Positions 1-8,960 are shown, counted from the first letter of the stretch. The stretch: DNA of 64,000 nt from Mycolicibacterium pyrenivorans (GCF_025821625.1 NZ_JACKSH010000257.1:40760-104759), one strand, 5' to 3'. Notes: generated by a model not told the origin, from the sequence alone. Numbers and translations: made by a program.

Positions 1-695
1 TGTTGGCCAAGGAGGCGGCGACGCTGGACCTGCTGTCCGACGGCAGGCTCGAACTCGGGATCGGAGCAGGCTGGAGCGGGTTGGAGTACGAGGCCATGGG
101 TTTGACGTTCGAAACTCCTGGCCGTCGCATCGCGAAGCTCAAGGAAGTGGTGGCACTGATCAAGGCGCATTGTGGGCCCGACGAACTCGCGTGCACCGGC
201 GAATACGTGAACGTCAAGGGCTACAAGGGAACACCCGACACCGTGCAACGGCCCCACCCGCCCATCATGATCGGCGGCGGCGGCAAGCGAGTGCTGACGT
301 ACGCCGGCCGCGAAGCCGACATCGTCAGCATCAATACCGTGCCATTCGCACAGCGAACCGACGAAGGCCTCACCCCCACAGAGGAAGCCATCCGACGCTA
401 CGAATACGTGCGCGCAGCAGCCGGTACCCGCATCGGCGACCTCGACATCGAAAGCTCACCCTATTTCGTCTCCATCGCCGATGATTCCGAAGACGCCTAC
501 CGACGCATTGCCGCCAAAACGGGCATGGCAATCGACGTGCTCCGCGACCACCCCAACGTTCTGGCTGGGCCGGCAGCCGCCATCGCCGAGACGTTACAGG
601 CGCGCCGCGAGGCCCTCGGCGTCAACTACGTGACTGTCCAACAGTCCCGGGCCGAGAGATTCGCGCCGATCGTGGCGCGCCTGACGGGCACCTGA
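1..695 (+). CDS. LLM-class F420-dependent oxidoreductase (5' end missing)
   Basis: Luciferase-like monooxygenase family, probably F420- or flavin-dependent, acting on a small organic substrate in the cytoplasm. The frame is open to the window edge; the 230 readable residues begin inside the barrel with DGRLELGIGAGW, the conserved loop after beta-4, and continue through PPIMIGGGGKR, which normally contacts the cofactor phosphate. Family members are about 280-330 residues, so roughly 60-100 N-terminal residues lie outside the window. It ends 22 bp before the crotonase gene on the same strand and looks like part of the same catabolic operon. Cofactor and substrate are inferred. Confidence 0.85.
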   Translation, partial: LAKEAATLDLLSDGRLELGIGAGWSGLEYEAMGLTFETPGRRIAKLKEVVALIKAHCGPDELACTGEYVNVKGYKGTPDTVQRPHPPIMIGGGGKRVLTYAGREADIVSINTVPFAQRTDEGLTPTEEAIRRYEYVRAAAGTRIGDLDIESSPYFVSIADDSEDAYRRIAAKTGMAIDVLRDHPNVLAGPAAAIAETLQARREALGVNYVTVQQSRAERFAPIVARLTGT

Positions 696-717
696 CTCAA
701 TCGACTGAAAGGAAAAG

Positions 718-1608
718 ATGGCGAAGCGATCGAGATTCACCGATTACCAAAACAGTTATGCCAACTACAAGTTCGAGCTCACCGGCGATGGCATCCTGTT
801 CATGCAGTGCCATACCGATGGTGACAGCTTGGTGTGGAGCTGGGCGGCACACGACGAGATGTCGGACGCGTTCGCGGATATCGCGGGCGACCGCGAGATC
901 AAGGTCCTAATCCACACGGGCACCGGTGAGAACTACAACGCCAATTGGGGGCGCCTACCGAACGGAGAACCGCCCGAAAACCCCATCTACCAGGCCATGC
1001 CTGACATACGCGGGCTCAACAAGCTCGATGAAAAGGCCTGGTACGCACGTCATCTCATCTTCAACGTGCTCGACGTCGACGTGCCGATGATCAGCGCTGT
1101 CAACGGACCGTGCAACATGCACTCAGAGATACCGCTGATGGGTGACATCGTGCTCGCGTCCGAAGATGCCTACTTTCAGGACGCGTCGCACTTTCCGCGC
1201 GGCCAGGTGCCCGGCGATGGCCAGCATGTCATCTGGAGCTTCCTCGCCGGACACAACAGGGCTCGCTACCTACTACTCACAGGCCAGAAGGTCGGCGCTG
1301 CCGAGGCTAAGGATTGGGGCGTGGTCAACGAAGTATTACCGAAGGACCAGGTGCTCGACCGCGCCTGGGAACTCGCCCGTGAGCTGGTCAAGCGTCCGCC
1401 ACTGACCCTGCGGTACACGCGCCAGCTGTTCACCAATCCGCTCAAGCGTGCATTCATCGACGAGCTCGGCCACGGCCTGGGCCGTGAGACCTACGCGCAG
1501 CGCGCGTTCTTCCCCTTCGGCGGTGAGATGGAGCCACTTGACCGACCGTGGGACCAACAGCCCTGGACCAAAAACGGACAACACATCGAAGAAGGAGCGC
1601 GGCCATGA
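718..1608 (+). CDS. Crotonase-fold beta-diketone hydrolase, 6-oxocamphor hydrolase-like
   Basis: 296-residue enoyl-CoA hydratase/isomerase superfamily protein. An AGGAAAAG ribosome site lies directly before ATG 718. It resembles 6-oxocamphor hydrolase (CamK of Rhodococcus) more than CoA-dependent crotonases: HTDGDSLVW and AHDEM near residues 32-48, and SAVNGP, MHSEIP, SHFPRG, PGDG at 126-168. His45 matches, and His135, His158 and Asp167 correspond, with a constant offset of 13, to His122, His145 and Asp154 of the camphor enzyme as I recall it. That enzyme hydrolyses a C-C bond of a non-CoA cyclic beta-diketone (retro-Claisen). Its stop overlaps the Rieske gene start (ATGA). The substrate here is unknown, but a cyclic 1,3-diketone is the best guess. 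Confidence 0.82.
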   Translation: MAKRSRFTDYQNSYANYKFELTGDGILFMQCHTDGDSLVWSWAAHDEMSDAFADIAGDREIKVLIHTGTGENYNANWGRLPNGEPPENPIYQAMPDIRGLNKLDEKAWYARHLIFNVLDVDVPMISAVNGPCNMHSEIPLMGDIVLASEDAYFQDASHFPRGQVPGDGQHVIWSFLAGHNRARYLLLTGQKVGAAEAKDWGVVNEVLPKDQVLDRAWELARELVKRPPLTLRYTRQLFTNPLKRAFIDELGHGLGRETYAQRAFFPFGGEMEPLDRPWDQQPWTKNGQHIEEGARP

Positions 1609-2906
1609 CGGGAATTCAGCAGAAACTCGCCACGGGGAGAGGCAAATACACGCCGGAGTACCCCGAGCTCGGCACCGGCCCGGTGAACTACGAGGACTCC
1701 ATCTCGGAGGAATTCTTCCAGGCCGAGCGCAAGGCGGTATTCGAGAAGAACTGGTTGTGCATTGGCCGGACCGAGCGCCTGCCGAAGAAGGGTTCCTTCT
1801 TCACCCGCGAGCTGCCCGGGGGGTTGGCGTCGATCGTCATCACCCGAGGCCTCGACGACAACTTCTACGCGTTCCACAATGTCTGCGCCCACCGCGGGAA
1901 CAAGGTGGTGTGGCAGGAGCACCCGTTGGAGGAGTTGTCCGGCACTTGCCGAGCGTTCTCCTGCAAATACCACGGCTGGCGCTATGGACTCGACGGTGGC
2001 GTCAACCACATCACGAACGAGGGCGAGTTCTTCGACCTCGACAAGAGCAAGCTGCAGATGCCGCCCGTGCACTGCGAGGAGTGGGCGGGATTCATCTTCG
2101 TGAACCTCGCCAAGGATCCGGTGCCACTGCGCACCTTCCTCGGGGAAGGGTTGCTCGAGATCGAGCAGTATCCCTTCCACCTGATGACGCAGCGCTACGG
2201 CTTCTCGACCCGGATCAAGGGCAACTGGAAGCTCGCGGTGGACTCGGTGTGCGAGTGGTACCACCCACCGTACGTACATGGCCGGTTCATCGATCCCGAC
2301 CTCGCCAAAGCGGAGCAACTGGTACCGCCGATCGACTCGTACCACTACGACCTGTTCCGTCCGCACATGCTCACATCGGTCCCCGGCCCGCCGCAGCTCC
2401 CGCCGCGCGAGCCGGGTCATGCCGGGGAGGCACGCCAGGAGCAGAAGTGGGTGTACCGGTTGTTCCGTGCGGGGCTCTTCGGTCCCGACGACATCCCCGA
2501 CATCGGCCCGATGCCAGAGTTCCTCAACCGCGGCAACATCGCCTCGTGGGGTAACGACCAATTCTGGGTATTCCCGAACATCTCTATTCAGATTTGGGCG
2601 CGCAACTTCTACATCACCTACACCTACTGGCCGGAGACGGTGGACTCGCACATCTACGAGATCGATCTGTACTTCGTACCGCCGGCCAACGCGCACGAGC
2701 GCCTGGCCCAGGAACTGGTGGTGGACAGCACTATCGAGTTCGCCATGCAGGATGTCAACACCATCGAGGCCACGCACTCGGCCTTGAAGACCCGCGCGCA
2801 GGACACGTTCTTCCTCAGCGACCAGGAACTGCTCATCCGGCAGTTCCACACGGTCATCCGCGAGACAGTCGCCGCCTACCAGGCCGGCGAGAATAAGGAG
2901 TCATGA
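1605..2906 (+). CDS. Rieske non-heme iron oxygenase, alpha subunit
   Basis: 433-residue aromatic-ring-hydroxylating oxygenase large subunit. Start ATG 1605 has GAAGGAG upstream and overlaps the previous stop; the frame is open further upstream but without a ribosome site. The Rieske [2Fe-2S] ligands are Cys94-x-His96 (CAHRG) and Cys120-x2-His123 (CKYHGW). The mononuclear iron site region is NWKLAVDSVCEWYHPPYVHG near 207-226, with His220 and His225 as likely ligands. Such enzymes need a ferredoxin/reductase to supply electrons; none is encoded in the window, and there is no classical beta subunit next to it. It probably hydroxylates or demethylates an intermediate of the alicyclic pathway; substrate not predictable. 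Confidence 0.9.
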   Translation: MTGIQQKLATGRGKYTPEYPELGTGPVNYEDSISEEFFQAERKAVFEKNWLCIGRTERLPKKGSFFTRELPGGLASIVITRGLDDNFYAFHNVCAHRGNKVVWQEHPLEELSGTCRAFSCKYHGWRYGLDGGVNHITNEGEFFDLDKSKLQMPPVHCEEWAGFIFVNLAKDPVPLRTFLGEGLLEIEQYPFHLMTQRYGFSTRIKGNWKLAVDSVCEWYHPPYVHGRFIDPDLAKAEQLVPPIDSYHYDLFRPHMLTSVPGPPQLPPREPGHAGEARQEQKWVYRLFRAGLFGPDDIPDIGPMPEFLNRGNIASWGNDQFWVFPNISIQIWARNFYITYTYWPETVDSHIYEIDLYFVPPANAHERLAQELVVDSTIEFAMQDVNTIEATHSALKTRAQDTFFLSDQELLIRQFHTVIRETVAAYQAGENKES

Positions 2907-3238
2907 TGGGAACCACTCTGCCGGAGGGTTTCTCCGAGCTCGAGCCGTACGTCGCCGACTGGTCCCTAGCTAAGCGGGCAGAGCGGTACGCGGCCCGCTT
3001 AGATCGACCCTTCGATGATCTGGTCGTCTTCTACGACGCGGTCGCACCCCGTGCGGAAGAAGCGATCGCTCATCTCGATGGATATAACATCAACGCACTA
3101 CCAGAGGATGCCACCAGGCTGCTCCACCTGCTGTACTCGTTCATCCTGGTGTCCTACGCGGTAAATGTGTTCAACCAGAATCGGATTCCCGATTCCGGTG
3201 CCGCCTTCTTCAACATGGTCGCCGAACCGGCGGTGTGA
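2903..3238 (+). CDS. Small conserved protein downstream of Rieske oxygenase
   Basis: 111 residues, unknown function. Two adjacent ATGs (2903 and 2906) overlap the Rieske stop, giving translational coupling, and the gene ends in TGATG with the CoA-transferase. No transmembrane helix or metal motif is visible; the protein looks helical, with the conserved-looking stretches AEEAIAHLDGY, LLHLLYSFILVSYAVNVF and RIPDSGAAFF. Its length is too short and its sequence unlike a dioxygenase beta subunit (about 160-190 residues). I recall similar small proteins beside Rieske or CoA-transferase genes in other degraders, so it may be an accessory subunit; this is inference. Confidence 0.7.
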   Translation: MMGTTLPEGFSELEPYVADWSLAKRAERYAARLDRPFDDLVVFYDAVAPRAEEAIAHLDGYNINALPEDATRLLHLLYSFILVSYAVNVFNQNRIPDSGAAFFNMVAEPAV

Positions 3239-4443
3239 TGGAAGGGGTGAAGGCGCTGCCGCTGGCGGGGCTGCGGGTCATCGACGCAGCCACGCTGGCG
3301 GCAGGTCCCTTGGTGGCAACAACACTCGGCGAGTTCGGCGCCGAAGTCATCAAGGTGGAACAACCCGGGGTCGGCGACCCGTTGCGGACGTGGGGTGATC
3401 GACGCGCAGACATAGGGTTGATATGGAAGAGCGTCAGCCGTAACAAGCTCTGCGTGACGCTGGATCTGCGACAGGAGCCAGGTCGGAGTCTGCTTCACGA
3501 CCTGCTCGCCACCAGCGACGTTTTCGTGATCAACACCAGACCGTCGACGTTGGGACGATGGGGCCTCGACTACGACACGATCCACGCCCGGCATCCGAAG
3601 CTGGTGATGATGCACGTCACCGGTTTCGGTGCGGGTGGGCCGGCAAGCGACCGCCCGGGATTTGGCACGCTCGCCGAGGCAATGAGTGGCTTCGCGCACG
3701 TCACCGGGCAGGCCGATGGTCCGCCGACTTTGCCTCCGTTCATGCTCGCCGACGGGGTTGCCGCATTGGCCGCCACGAATGCGGTGATGACAGCCCTCTA
3801 CCACCGCGACACCTGCAGCGGAACGGGACAATTGGTGGACATCAGCCTCATCGAACCATTGGCCCGATTGGTCGAACAGTCCACACTGGCCTTCGACCAA
3901 CTCGGACAGATTCCGCGTCGAACGGGCAACCGTGTCGATGCCAGCGCTCCGCGCAATGCCTACCGCACGTCTGACGACAGGTGGATCGCGATCTCGAGCG
4001 CATCGTCGAGCATTGCCGCGAATGTCTATCGCGCGATCGACCGTCCGGATCTCGCCGCTCGCCGCGAGTATGTGGATCCCGTTCCCCGCCAGGCGCGTTC
4101 GGTCGAGATCGACAGCCTCGTCGCCGAGTGGATCAGAGCGCGGCCGCTGGACGTGGCGATGAAGATTCTTCATGCCGAGGGGGTGGCCGCATCGGCGGTC
4201 TACGATGCACAGCAGCTCCTAGCCGATGAGCACCTGCGAGCACGAGGTACCTGGATCACGTTGGATGATCCGGATCTCGGCCCGATGACCGTGCAGGCCC
4301 CGGTCGCCCGACTGAGCGAGACGCCCGCTCACGTTGCCCACTTGGGGCGACCCCTAGGCGCCGATACCGACGCCGTATACAACGACCTACTCGGCCTAGA
4401 CGCCGTGCGCCTGTCCGCGTTGCGCGCGGCAGGAGTCATCTGA
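3238..4443 (+). CDS. CaiB/BaiF family (class III) CoA-transferase
   Basis: 401-residue class III CoA-transferase, moving CoA between acyl-CoA and a free carboxylic acid. The N-terminal LAGLRVIDAATLAAGPLVATTL, the GAEVIKVEQPGVGDPLR loop and GQLVDISLIEPL are family landmarks; the Asp in LVDISL is the residue that forms the aspartyl-CoA thioester intermediate. ATG 3238 overlaps the previous stop (TGATG); GTG 3235 is possible. In the operon it would activate the acid released by the diketone hydrolase so that beta-oxidation-type steps can follow. Specific substrate is inferred only from context. Confidence 0.9.
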   Translation: MEGVKALPLAGLRVIDAATLAAGPLVATTLGEFGAEVIKVEQPGVGDPLRTWGDRRADIGLIWKSVSRNKLCVTLDLRQEPGRSLLHDLLATSDVFVINTRPSTLGRWGLDYDTIHARHPKLVMMHVTGFGAGGPASDRPGFGTLAEAMSGFAHVTGQADGPPTLPPFMLADGVAALAATNAVMTALYHRDTCSGTGQLVDISLIEPLARLVEQSTLAFDQLGQIPRRTGNRVDASAPRNAYRTSDDRWIAISSASSSIAANVYRAIDRPDLAARREYVDPVPRQARSVEIDSLVAEWIRARPLDVAMKILHAEGVAASAVYDAQQLLADEHLRARGTWITLDDPDLGPMTVQAPVARLSETPAHVAHLGRPLGADTDAVYNDLLGLDAVRLSALRAAGVI

Positions 4444-4459
4444 GCCGAACGGAGTATCT

Positions 4460-5413
4460 ATGCGCAAGCCCACCCGACATCTCCTCCGACGCAGCGAACT
4501 CGCGACTCCCGCGAGCAACGAGCACATGTGTGAGGTAGCGGCACGCGCGGGAGCCGACCTAGTTTTCCTCGACCTCGAGGACGCGTGCGCGCCTGCTGCG
4601 AAGGAGTCGGCTCGCACCACCGCGATCGCAGCGCTGACGCAGCTCGATTGGGGCAACACCATTCGTGCCATCCGGATCAATGGGCTGGATACCAAATGGT
4701 GCTACGGGGACATCGTTGAGGTCGTGACCGCAGCGCGCGACGCACTAGACGTGATCATTGTTCCGAAAGTTCTTACAGCGCGTGAGGTTTGGTGGGTCGA
4801 TGTGCTGCTCACCCAACTGGAGGAGCAATTGGGGCTGGCTCATCCCATCGCGCTCGAGGCCCTGATCGAGGAAGCCGAGGGGCTGCTGAACGCGCAAGAG
4901 ATCGCGCGTTCGAGCCCGAGGCTCGAAGCAATCATATTCGGTGCAGGCGATCTGTCTGCCTCGCTGCGGTCCCGCGTCGACGGCAACTTCCAGCCGGTCG
5001 GTGACTATCCGGGCGACTACTGGCACGCCGTCCGACTACAGGTGCTGGCCGCAGCCCGAGCCGCAGGCGTCGCTGCCATCGACGCGCCCTACCCGGGCTA
5101 TCAGGACGAGGACGGCTACCGGCGGGCCGCGACGCACGCGAGCCTGCTCGGCTTCGACGGCAAGTGGGCAATCCACCCCGAACAGGTGCCCGTGGCGAAT
5201 CGAGTCTTCACCCCGACAGCCGATGAACTCGCCGAGGCCCGCGCCATCGTGGCCGACTATCGCAGCGCCGAGGCCGATGGAATCGGAGCCATGGGCCGCG
5301 ACGGAAAGCTCGTCGACGCCGCCTTGATGCGCCATGCAGCCAACGTGCTCCGCAGAGCAGATCCCTCGAACGACGAATGGGCCATAACCGCAGTGAAAGC
5401 GAGCCACGAATGA
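4460..5413 (+). CDS. HpcH/HpaI or CitE-like CoA-ester lyase
   Basis: 317-residue TIM-barrel aldolase of the citrate-lyase-beta/malyl-CoA-lyase family, which cleaves or forms C-C bonds of beta-hydroxyacyl-CoA using Mg2+. Features: RSELATPASN near the N-terminus, the metal/substrate strand LVFLDLEDACAP with the conserved Glu-Asp, ALIEEAEGL for the catalytic Glu, IIFGAGDLSASL, and the C-terminal GKWAIHPEQV. An ACGGAG ribosome site precedes ATG 4460. Placed after the CoA-transferase, it fits a retro-aldol step releasing acetyl-CoA or glyoxylate-like products. It overlaps the SDR gene by ATGA. Confidence 0.85.
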   Translation: MRKPTRHLLRRSELATPASNEHMCEVAARAGADLVFLDLEDACAPAAKESARTTAIAALTQLDWGNTIRAIRINGLDTKWCYGDIVEVVTAARDALDVIIVPKVLTAREVWWVDVLLTQLEEQLGLAHPIALEALIEEAEGLLNAQEIARSSPRLEAIIFGAGDLSASLRSRVDGNFQPVGDYPGDYWHAVRLQVLAAARAAGVAAIDAPYPGYQDEDGYRRAATHASLLGFDGKWAIHPEQVPVANRVFTPTADELAEARAIVADYRSAEADGIGAMGRDGKLVDAALMRHAANVLRRADPSNDEWAITAVKASHE

Positions 5414-6246
5414 CCGGAAGAGTCGAAGGCAGGGTTGCCTTCATCACGGGTGCTGCACGTGGGCAGGGTCGAAGTCACGCCGTCCGCCTCGCGCAGGAAG
5501 GCGCCGATATCATCGCGGTCGACATCTGTCGGGGCTTCGAGGACTCACCCGCGCCGGCGGCGACCCCGGATGATCTCGCGGAAACCGCCGACATGATCAA
5601 GAACCTCGGCCGCCGGGTCGTCACTGCACAGGTCGACGTGCGCGACTACGCGGCACTCAAGGCCGCAGTGGACGCCGGCGTCGAGGAGCTCGGGCGCCTC
5701 GACATCGTCGTCGCCAACGCCGGCATCGGCACCACCGGGGTCAAGCTTCACAAGATGGAGGAGGCCAGCTGGGAGGAAACGATCGGCGTCAACCTCGGCG
5801 GGGTTTGGAAGACCGTGAAGGCCGCTGTCCCGCAACTGAAGTCAGGCGGTCGCGGTGGTTCGATCATCATCACCAGCTCGGTCGGCGGCCTCAAGGCCTA
5901 CCCCCACGTCGGTCACTACGTGGCCGCCAAACACGGCGTGGTCGGTCTGATGCGGACATTCGCAGTCGAACTGGGCGCCGAATCGATCCGCGTCAATACG
6001 ATCCACCCCACGCACGTGAACAGCCCGTTGTTGATGAACGAACCCACCTATCGGCTGTTCCGGCCCGACCTGGAGAACCCGGGACCTGACGACCTCGCGC
6101 CGATCTGCCAGTCCTTCCACTTTCTGCCGATCCCGTGGGTGGAGCCGGCCGACATCAGCAACGCCGTGTTGTTCTTGGCCTCGGACGAATCTCGCTACAT
6201 CACCGGCATCACGCTTCCGGTAGACGCCGGAAGCCTCTTGAAATAG
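5410..6246 (+). CDS. Mycofactocin-type short-chain dehydrogenase/reductase
   Basis: 278-residue Rossmann-fold SDR. ATG 5410 overlaps the previous stop; longer readings lack a ribosome site. The glycine motif is TGAARGQGRSH and the catalytic triad lies in ITSSVGG and HYVAAKHG. The long insert after beta-2 (residues about 40-65, ending in the TADMIKNLGRRV type sequence) is the hallmark of the SDR subfamily that keeps a non-exchangeable nicotinamide and uses mycofactocin as external acceptor. In this operon it is the natural candidate to oxidise the alcohol made by the P450 or Rieske enzyme to the ketone cleaved by the diketone hydrolase. Mycofactocin use is inferred from the insert. Confidence 0.88.
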   Translation: MTGRVEGRVAFITGAARGQGRSHAVRLAQEGADIIAVDICRGFEDSPAPAATPDDLAETADMIKNLGRRVVTAQVDVRDYAALKAAVDAGVEELGRLDIVVANAGIGTTGVKLHKMEEASWEETIGVNLGGVWKTVKAAVPQLKSGGRGGSIIITSSVGGLKAYPHVGHYVAAKHGVVGLMRTFAVELGAESIRVNTIHPTHVNSPLLMNEPTYRLFRPDLENPGPDDLAPICQSFHFLPIPWVEPADISNAVLFLASDESRYITGITLPVDAGSLLK

Positions 6247-6254
6247 GACCGATC

Positions 6255-7457
6255 ATGACCACCGCGAATGACACCGACGTGTACTACGACCCCTACGACC
6301 TCACCATCTCGGCCAATCCGTGGCCGATATACGCGAGGCTGCGTGATGAGGCACCGATCTACTACAACGAACGCTACGACTTCTGGGCGCTGTCCCGCTA
6401 CTCCGACGTCGAGCCGGCCCTGTCGAACTGGAAGACGTTCTCCAACAGCCGAAGCGACATCCTCGAACTGATCAAGTCGGACTTCGACATGCCGGCGGGG
6501 GTGATGATGTTCCAGGATCCGCCCATGCACTCCATGCTGCGCGGACTGATGGCACGCGTCTTCACACCGCGCCGCATGGCGGAGATCGAGGATCAGATCC
6601 GGGCCTACTGCGTGCGGTGCCTCGATCCGCTGGTCGGCTCTGACGGGTTCGACATCGTCGCCGAGCTGGCCTCGATGATGCCGATGCGGGTGATCGGCAT
6701 GCTGTTGGGTATTCCCGAATCGGATCAGATCGCATACCGCGATAAGCAGGATGCCAATCTACGGACGAAACCCGGCTCCCCGATGAAGGTCTCGGATGCC
6801 GACGCGATCGCCGATGGCCGGATGTTTGCCGACTATGTCGAGTGGCGCTCGCAGAATCCGTCGGATGATCTGATGACCGCACTGCTCAACGTGGAGTTCG
6901 AGGACGAACACGGGGTGACTCGCAAGCTCGCCCGCAAGGAGGTGCTGCACTACACCCAGGTCGTCGCTGGCGCGGGCAACGAAACCACAGGCCGACTCAT
7001 TGGCTGGCTGGCCAAGGTGCTGGCCGAACACCCCGAACAGCGTCGCCAGATCGTCGAGGAACGCACGTTGTTGGACCGCGCCGTCGACGAGACACTTCGT
7101 TACGAACCGACCGGTCCACACGTGGCCCGCTACATCCTGAGGGACTTCGAGGCGTACGGCACGACGGTCCCCGCGGGCAGCGCCATGCTGCTGCTGTTCG
7201 GTGCGGCCAATCGCGACCCGGCGCGTTACGACAATCCCGACACATTCGACATCCATCGTGACAACAAGGCACACCTGACCTTCGGCAAGGGCCTGCACTA
7301 TTGCCTCGGCGCCAACCTGGCGCGCTTGGAAGGCCGCGTGGCGCTCGACGAACTCCTCAACCGTTTCCCCGAATGGGACATCGATTACGACAGCATCCAA
7401 CCCGCACCCACGTCGACGGTCAGAGGGTGGGAGCGGCTACGAATCGTGCTGCCGTGA
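6255..7457 (+). CDS. Cytochrome P450
   Basis: 400-residue soluble bacterial P450, hydroxylating an unreactive carbon with electrons from a ferredoxin not present here. I-helix AGAGNETTGRLIGW carries the acid-alcohol-like pair in variant form (GNETT); the K-helix ExxR is ETLRYEP; heme loop FGKGLHYCLGA has the thiolate ligand Cys350. ATG 6255 lies 8 bp after the SDR stop. The combination P450 plus SDR plus 6-oxocamphor-hydrolase-like enzyme mirrors the start of Rhodococcus camphor breakdown (6-endo-hydroxylation, oxidation, ring opening), so this may be the first enzyme of the pathway. The CYP family cannot be assigned by eye. It is the last gene of the operon seen here. Confidence 0.93.
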   Translation: MTTANDTDVYYDPYDLTISANPWPIYARLRDEAPIYYNERYDFWALSRYSDVEPALSNWKTFSNSRSDILELIKSDFDMPAGVMMFQDPPMHSMLRGLMARVFTPRRMAEIEDQIRAYCVRCLDPLVGSDGFDIVAELASMMPMRVIGMLLGIPESDQIAYRDKQDANLRTKPGSPMKVSDADAIADGRMFADYVEWRSQNPSDDLMTALLNVEFEDEHGVTRKLARKEVLHYTQVVAGAGNETTGRLIGWLAKVLAEHPEQRRQIVEERTLLDRAVDETLRYEPTGPHVARYILRDFEAYGTTVPAGSAMLLLFGAANRDPARYDNPDTFDIHRDNKAHLTFGKGLHYCLGANLARLEGRVALDELLNRFPEWDIDYDSIQPAPTSTVRGWERLRIVLP

Positions 7458-7681
7458 GAACCGCCTTGCACTTTCGGCCGCTCAGCCGCCGTGGGGATTC
7501 GGGTCTCGCGTCGACAGCAAGTGCGCTGTCGAGCACCGAGACTTGGCCAGGTTTGAATACGACCGCTGGCTGATGCTCCGCGTCCCCTTACACCGTCTGA
7601 GCCATCGGTTTAGGCTGGGGTGACCGGCGGGCGGAGCGTCGACCCCGCTCCCCTGGTCCAGGATCTGCTCGAAGGAGACTC

Positions 7682-8611
7682 ATGCGTTGGCACCCGCCGA
7701 ACCGGGCCACGACGCCAATGGCGATCGTCTGCGTGGCGCTGCTGGTGAACGGATGTGCGGCACCGGTGTGGGGTACGCCGCCGGCCGCTGAGAACACCCC
7801 GCCGGCGTCGGTCGTCGCCCCGCAGGCCTCGCTTCCGGCGTTACCCGAAGCCCCACCCGCCCCGCCGGCGGCGCCTTTCGACGGCCTCGATGCCCGCGTC
7901 CGGCAAGCCACCGCCGACGCGGCCGCCTCTGGGGCCGATATCGAAACCGTGGTGCTGGACCGCAACACCGGCCAGATCGTCTCCAACGGGGCCAACAGGC
8001 CCTTCCCGATCGCGTCCGTGGTGAAGCTGTTCATCGCCGACGACCTGCTGCTTCAGGAGGTGGAGGGCAAGACGGAACTCTCCGCTGCCGACCGCCAGTC
8101 ACTCGACATGATGCTGCGTTCCTCCGACGACAGCGCCGCGCAGACGTTCTGGGATCGCAGCGGCGGCAATGCCGTCATCGCCCGCGTGAAGGCGCGCTAT
8201 GGCTTGGCGGGGACGACGGCACCCTACAACGGACACTGGGACGTCACCCAAAGCACCGCAACCGATCTCGTCCGCTACTACGACATGCTGTTGGACGGCG
8301 CCGGCGGGCTGCCACCCGAGCAGGCCGACATCATCATCGGCAACCTCGCGCAATCCACACCCACGGGAAACGACGGGTACCCGCAGCGGTTCGGCATCCC
8401 CGACGGGCTCTACGCCGAGCCGGTTGCGGTCAAGCAGGGCTGGTTCTGCTGCTGGAACGGTGGCAACCAGCTGCACGTGTCCACCGGTGCGATCGGACCC
8501 GACCGCCGCTATGTCATGGCGATCAGTTCCCTGGACCCGACCGGCGACGCCGCCGCCCGCGCGAACATCACTCAGGCCGTCAAGACGATGTTTCCGGGCG
8601 GCAAGATCTGA
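7682..8611 (+). CDS. Beta-lactamase-related serine hydrolase lipoprotein
   Basis: 309 residues. GAAGGAGACTC precedes ATG 7682. The N-terminus is a lipoprotein signal with lipobox LVNGC (Cys25), followed by a Pro/Ala-rich linker (26-65) and a class A beta-lactamase/DD-peptidase-like domain. Motifs: ASVVKLF with Ser112 and Lys115 (SxxK), SSDDSAAQ near 147-154 in the position of SDN, and VKQGW in the position of KTG. The SDN Asn is replaced by Asp, so hydrolysis of beta-lactams is uncertain. It resembles mycobacterial lipoproteins of the LppW type; that name is a guess. Monocistronic, with about 220 bp of spacer upstream. Confidence 0.75.
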   Translation: MRWHPPNRATTPMAIVCVALLVNGCAAPVWGTPPAAENTPPASVVAPQASLPALPEAPPAPPAAPFDGLDARVRQATADAAASGADIETVVLDRNTGQIVSNGANRPFPIASVVKLFIADDLLLQEVEGKTELSAADRQSLDMMLRSSDDSAAQTFWDRSGGNAVIARVKARYGLAGTTAPYNGHWDVTQSTATDLVRYYDMLLDGAGGLPPEQADIIIGNLAQSTPTGNDGYPQRFGIPDGLYAEPVAVKQGWFCCWNGGNQLHVSTGAIGPDRRYVMAISSLDPTGDAAARANITQAVKTMFPGGKI

Positions 8612-8641
8612 CGGCGCACTGACGACCGGTCAGCCGAACAG

Positions 8642-8960
8642 TGGCAGCGCCCGCTTGCGGGCCAGCGCGTCCACATCAACTTCCTGGCCGCCGTCCGGCT
8701 CAATGCCGCACTGCTACCCGCGCTGTACACCCGCGGCTCGATCATCAACGTGTCCTCGGCCGCGACGTTGAGTCCACCGTCGACGATGTTGCACTACGCC
8801 AGCGCCAAAGCGGCCTTGGCCACGTACACCACAGGTCTGGCTGCCGAAGCCGGGACGCGCGGCGTGCGAGTCAACACCCTCACCCCCGGCAACGTCTCCT
8901 CACCGGGTGCGGATGCCATTCGACGAGGCTCGCCGGCCGGCCGCTCCTTTCGCGACGGCC
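8642..8960 (+). pseudogene. Remnant of a short-chain dehydrogenase gene
   Basis: In one forward frame the DNA reads as the C-terminal half of an SDR: HINFLAAVRLNAALLPALY, then SIINVSSAATLS, the catalytic HYASAKAALATYTTGLA and RGVRVNTLTPGNVSSPGAD. There is no N-terminal Rossmann glycine motif and no start codon with a ribosome site, and after about 8960 the frame loses family similarity. It is a decayed fragment between the lipoprotein and arr. Whether an insertion or deletion removed the 5' half cannot be told. Confidence 0.65.

Noticed and set aside
1491..2849. Long open frame on the minus strand opposite the Rieske gene
   Set aside because: High GC gives long antisense frames. The plus strand has clear Rieske motifs and a ribosome site; the antisense protein has no family features.
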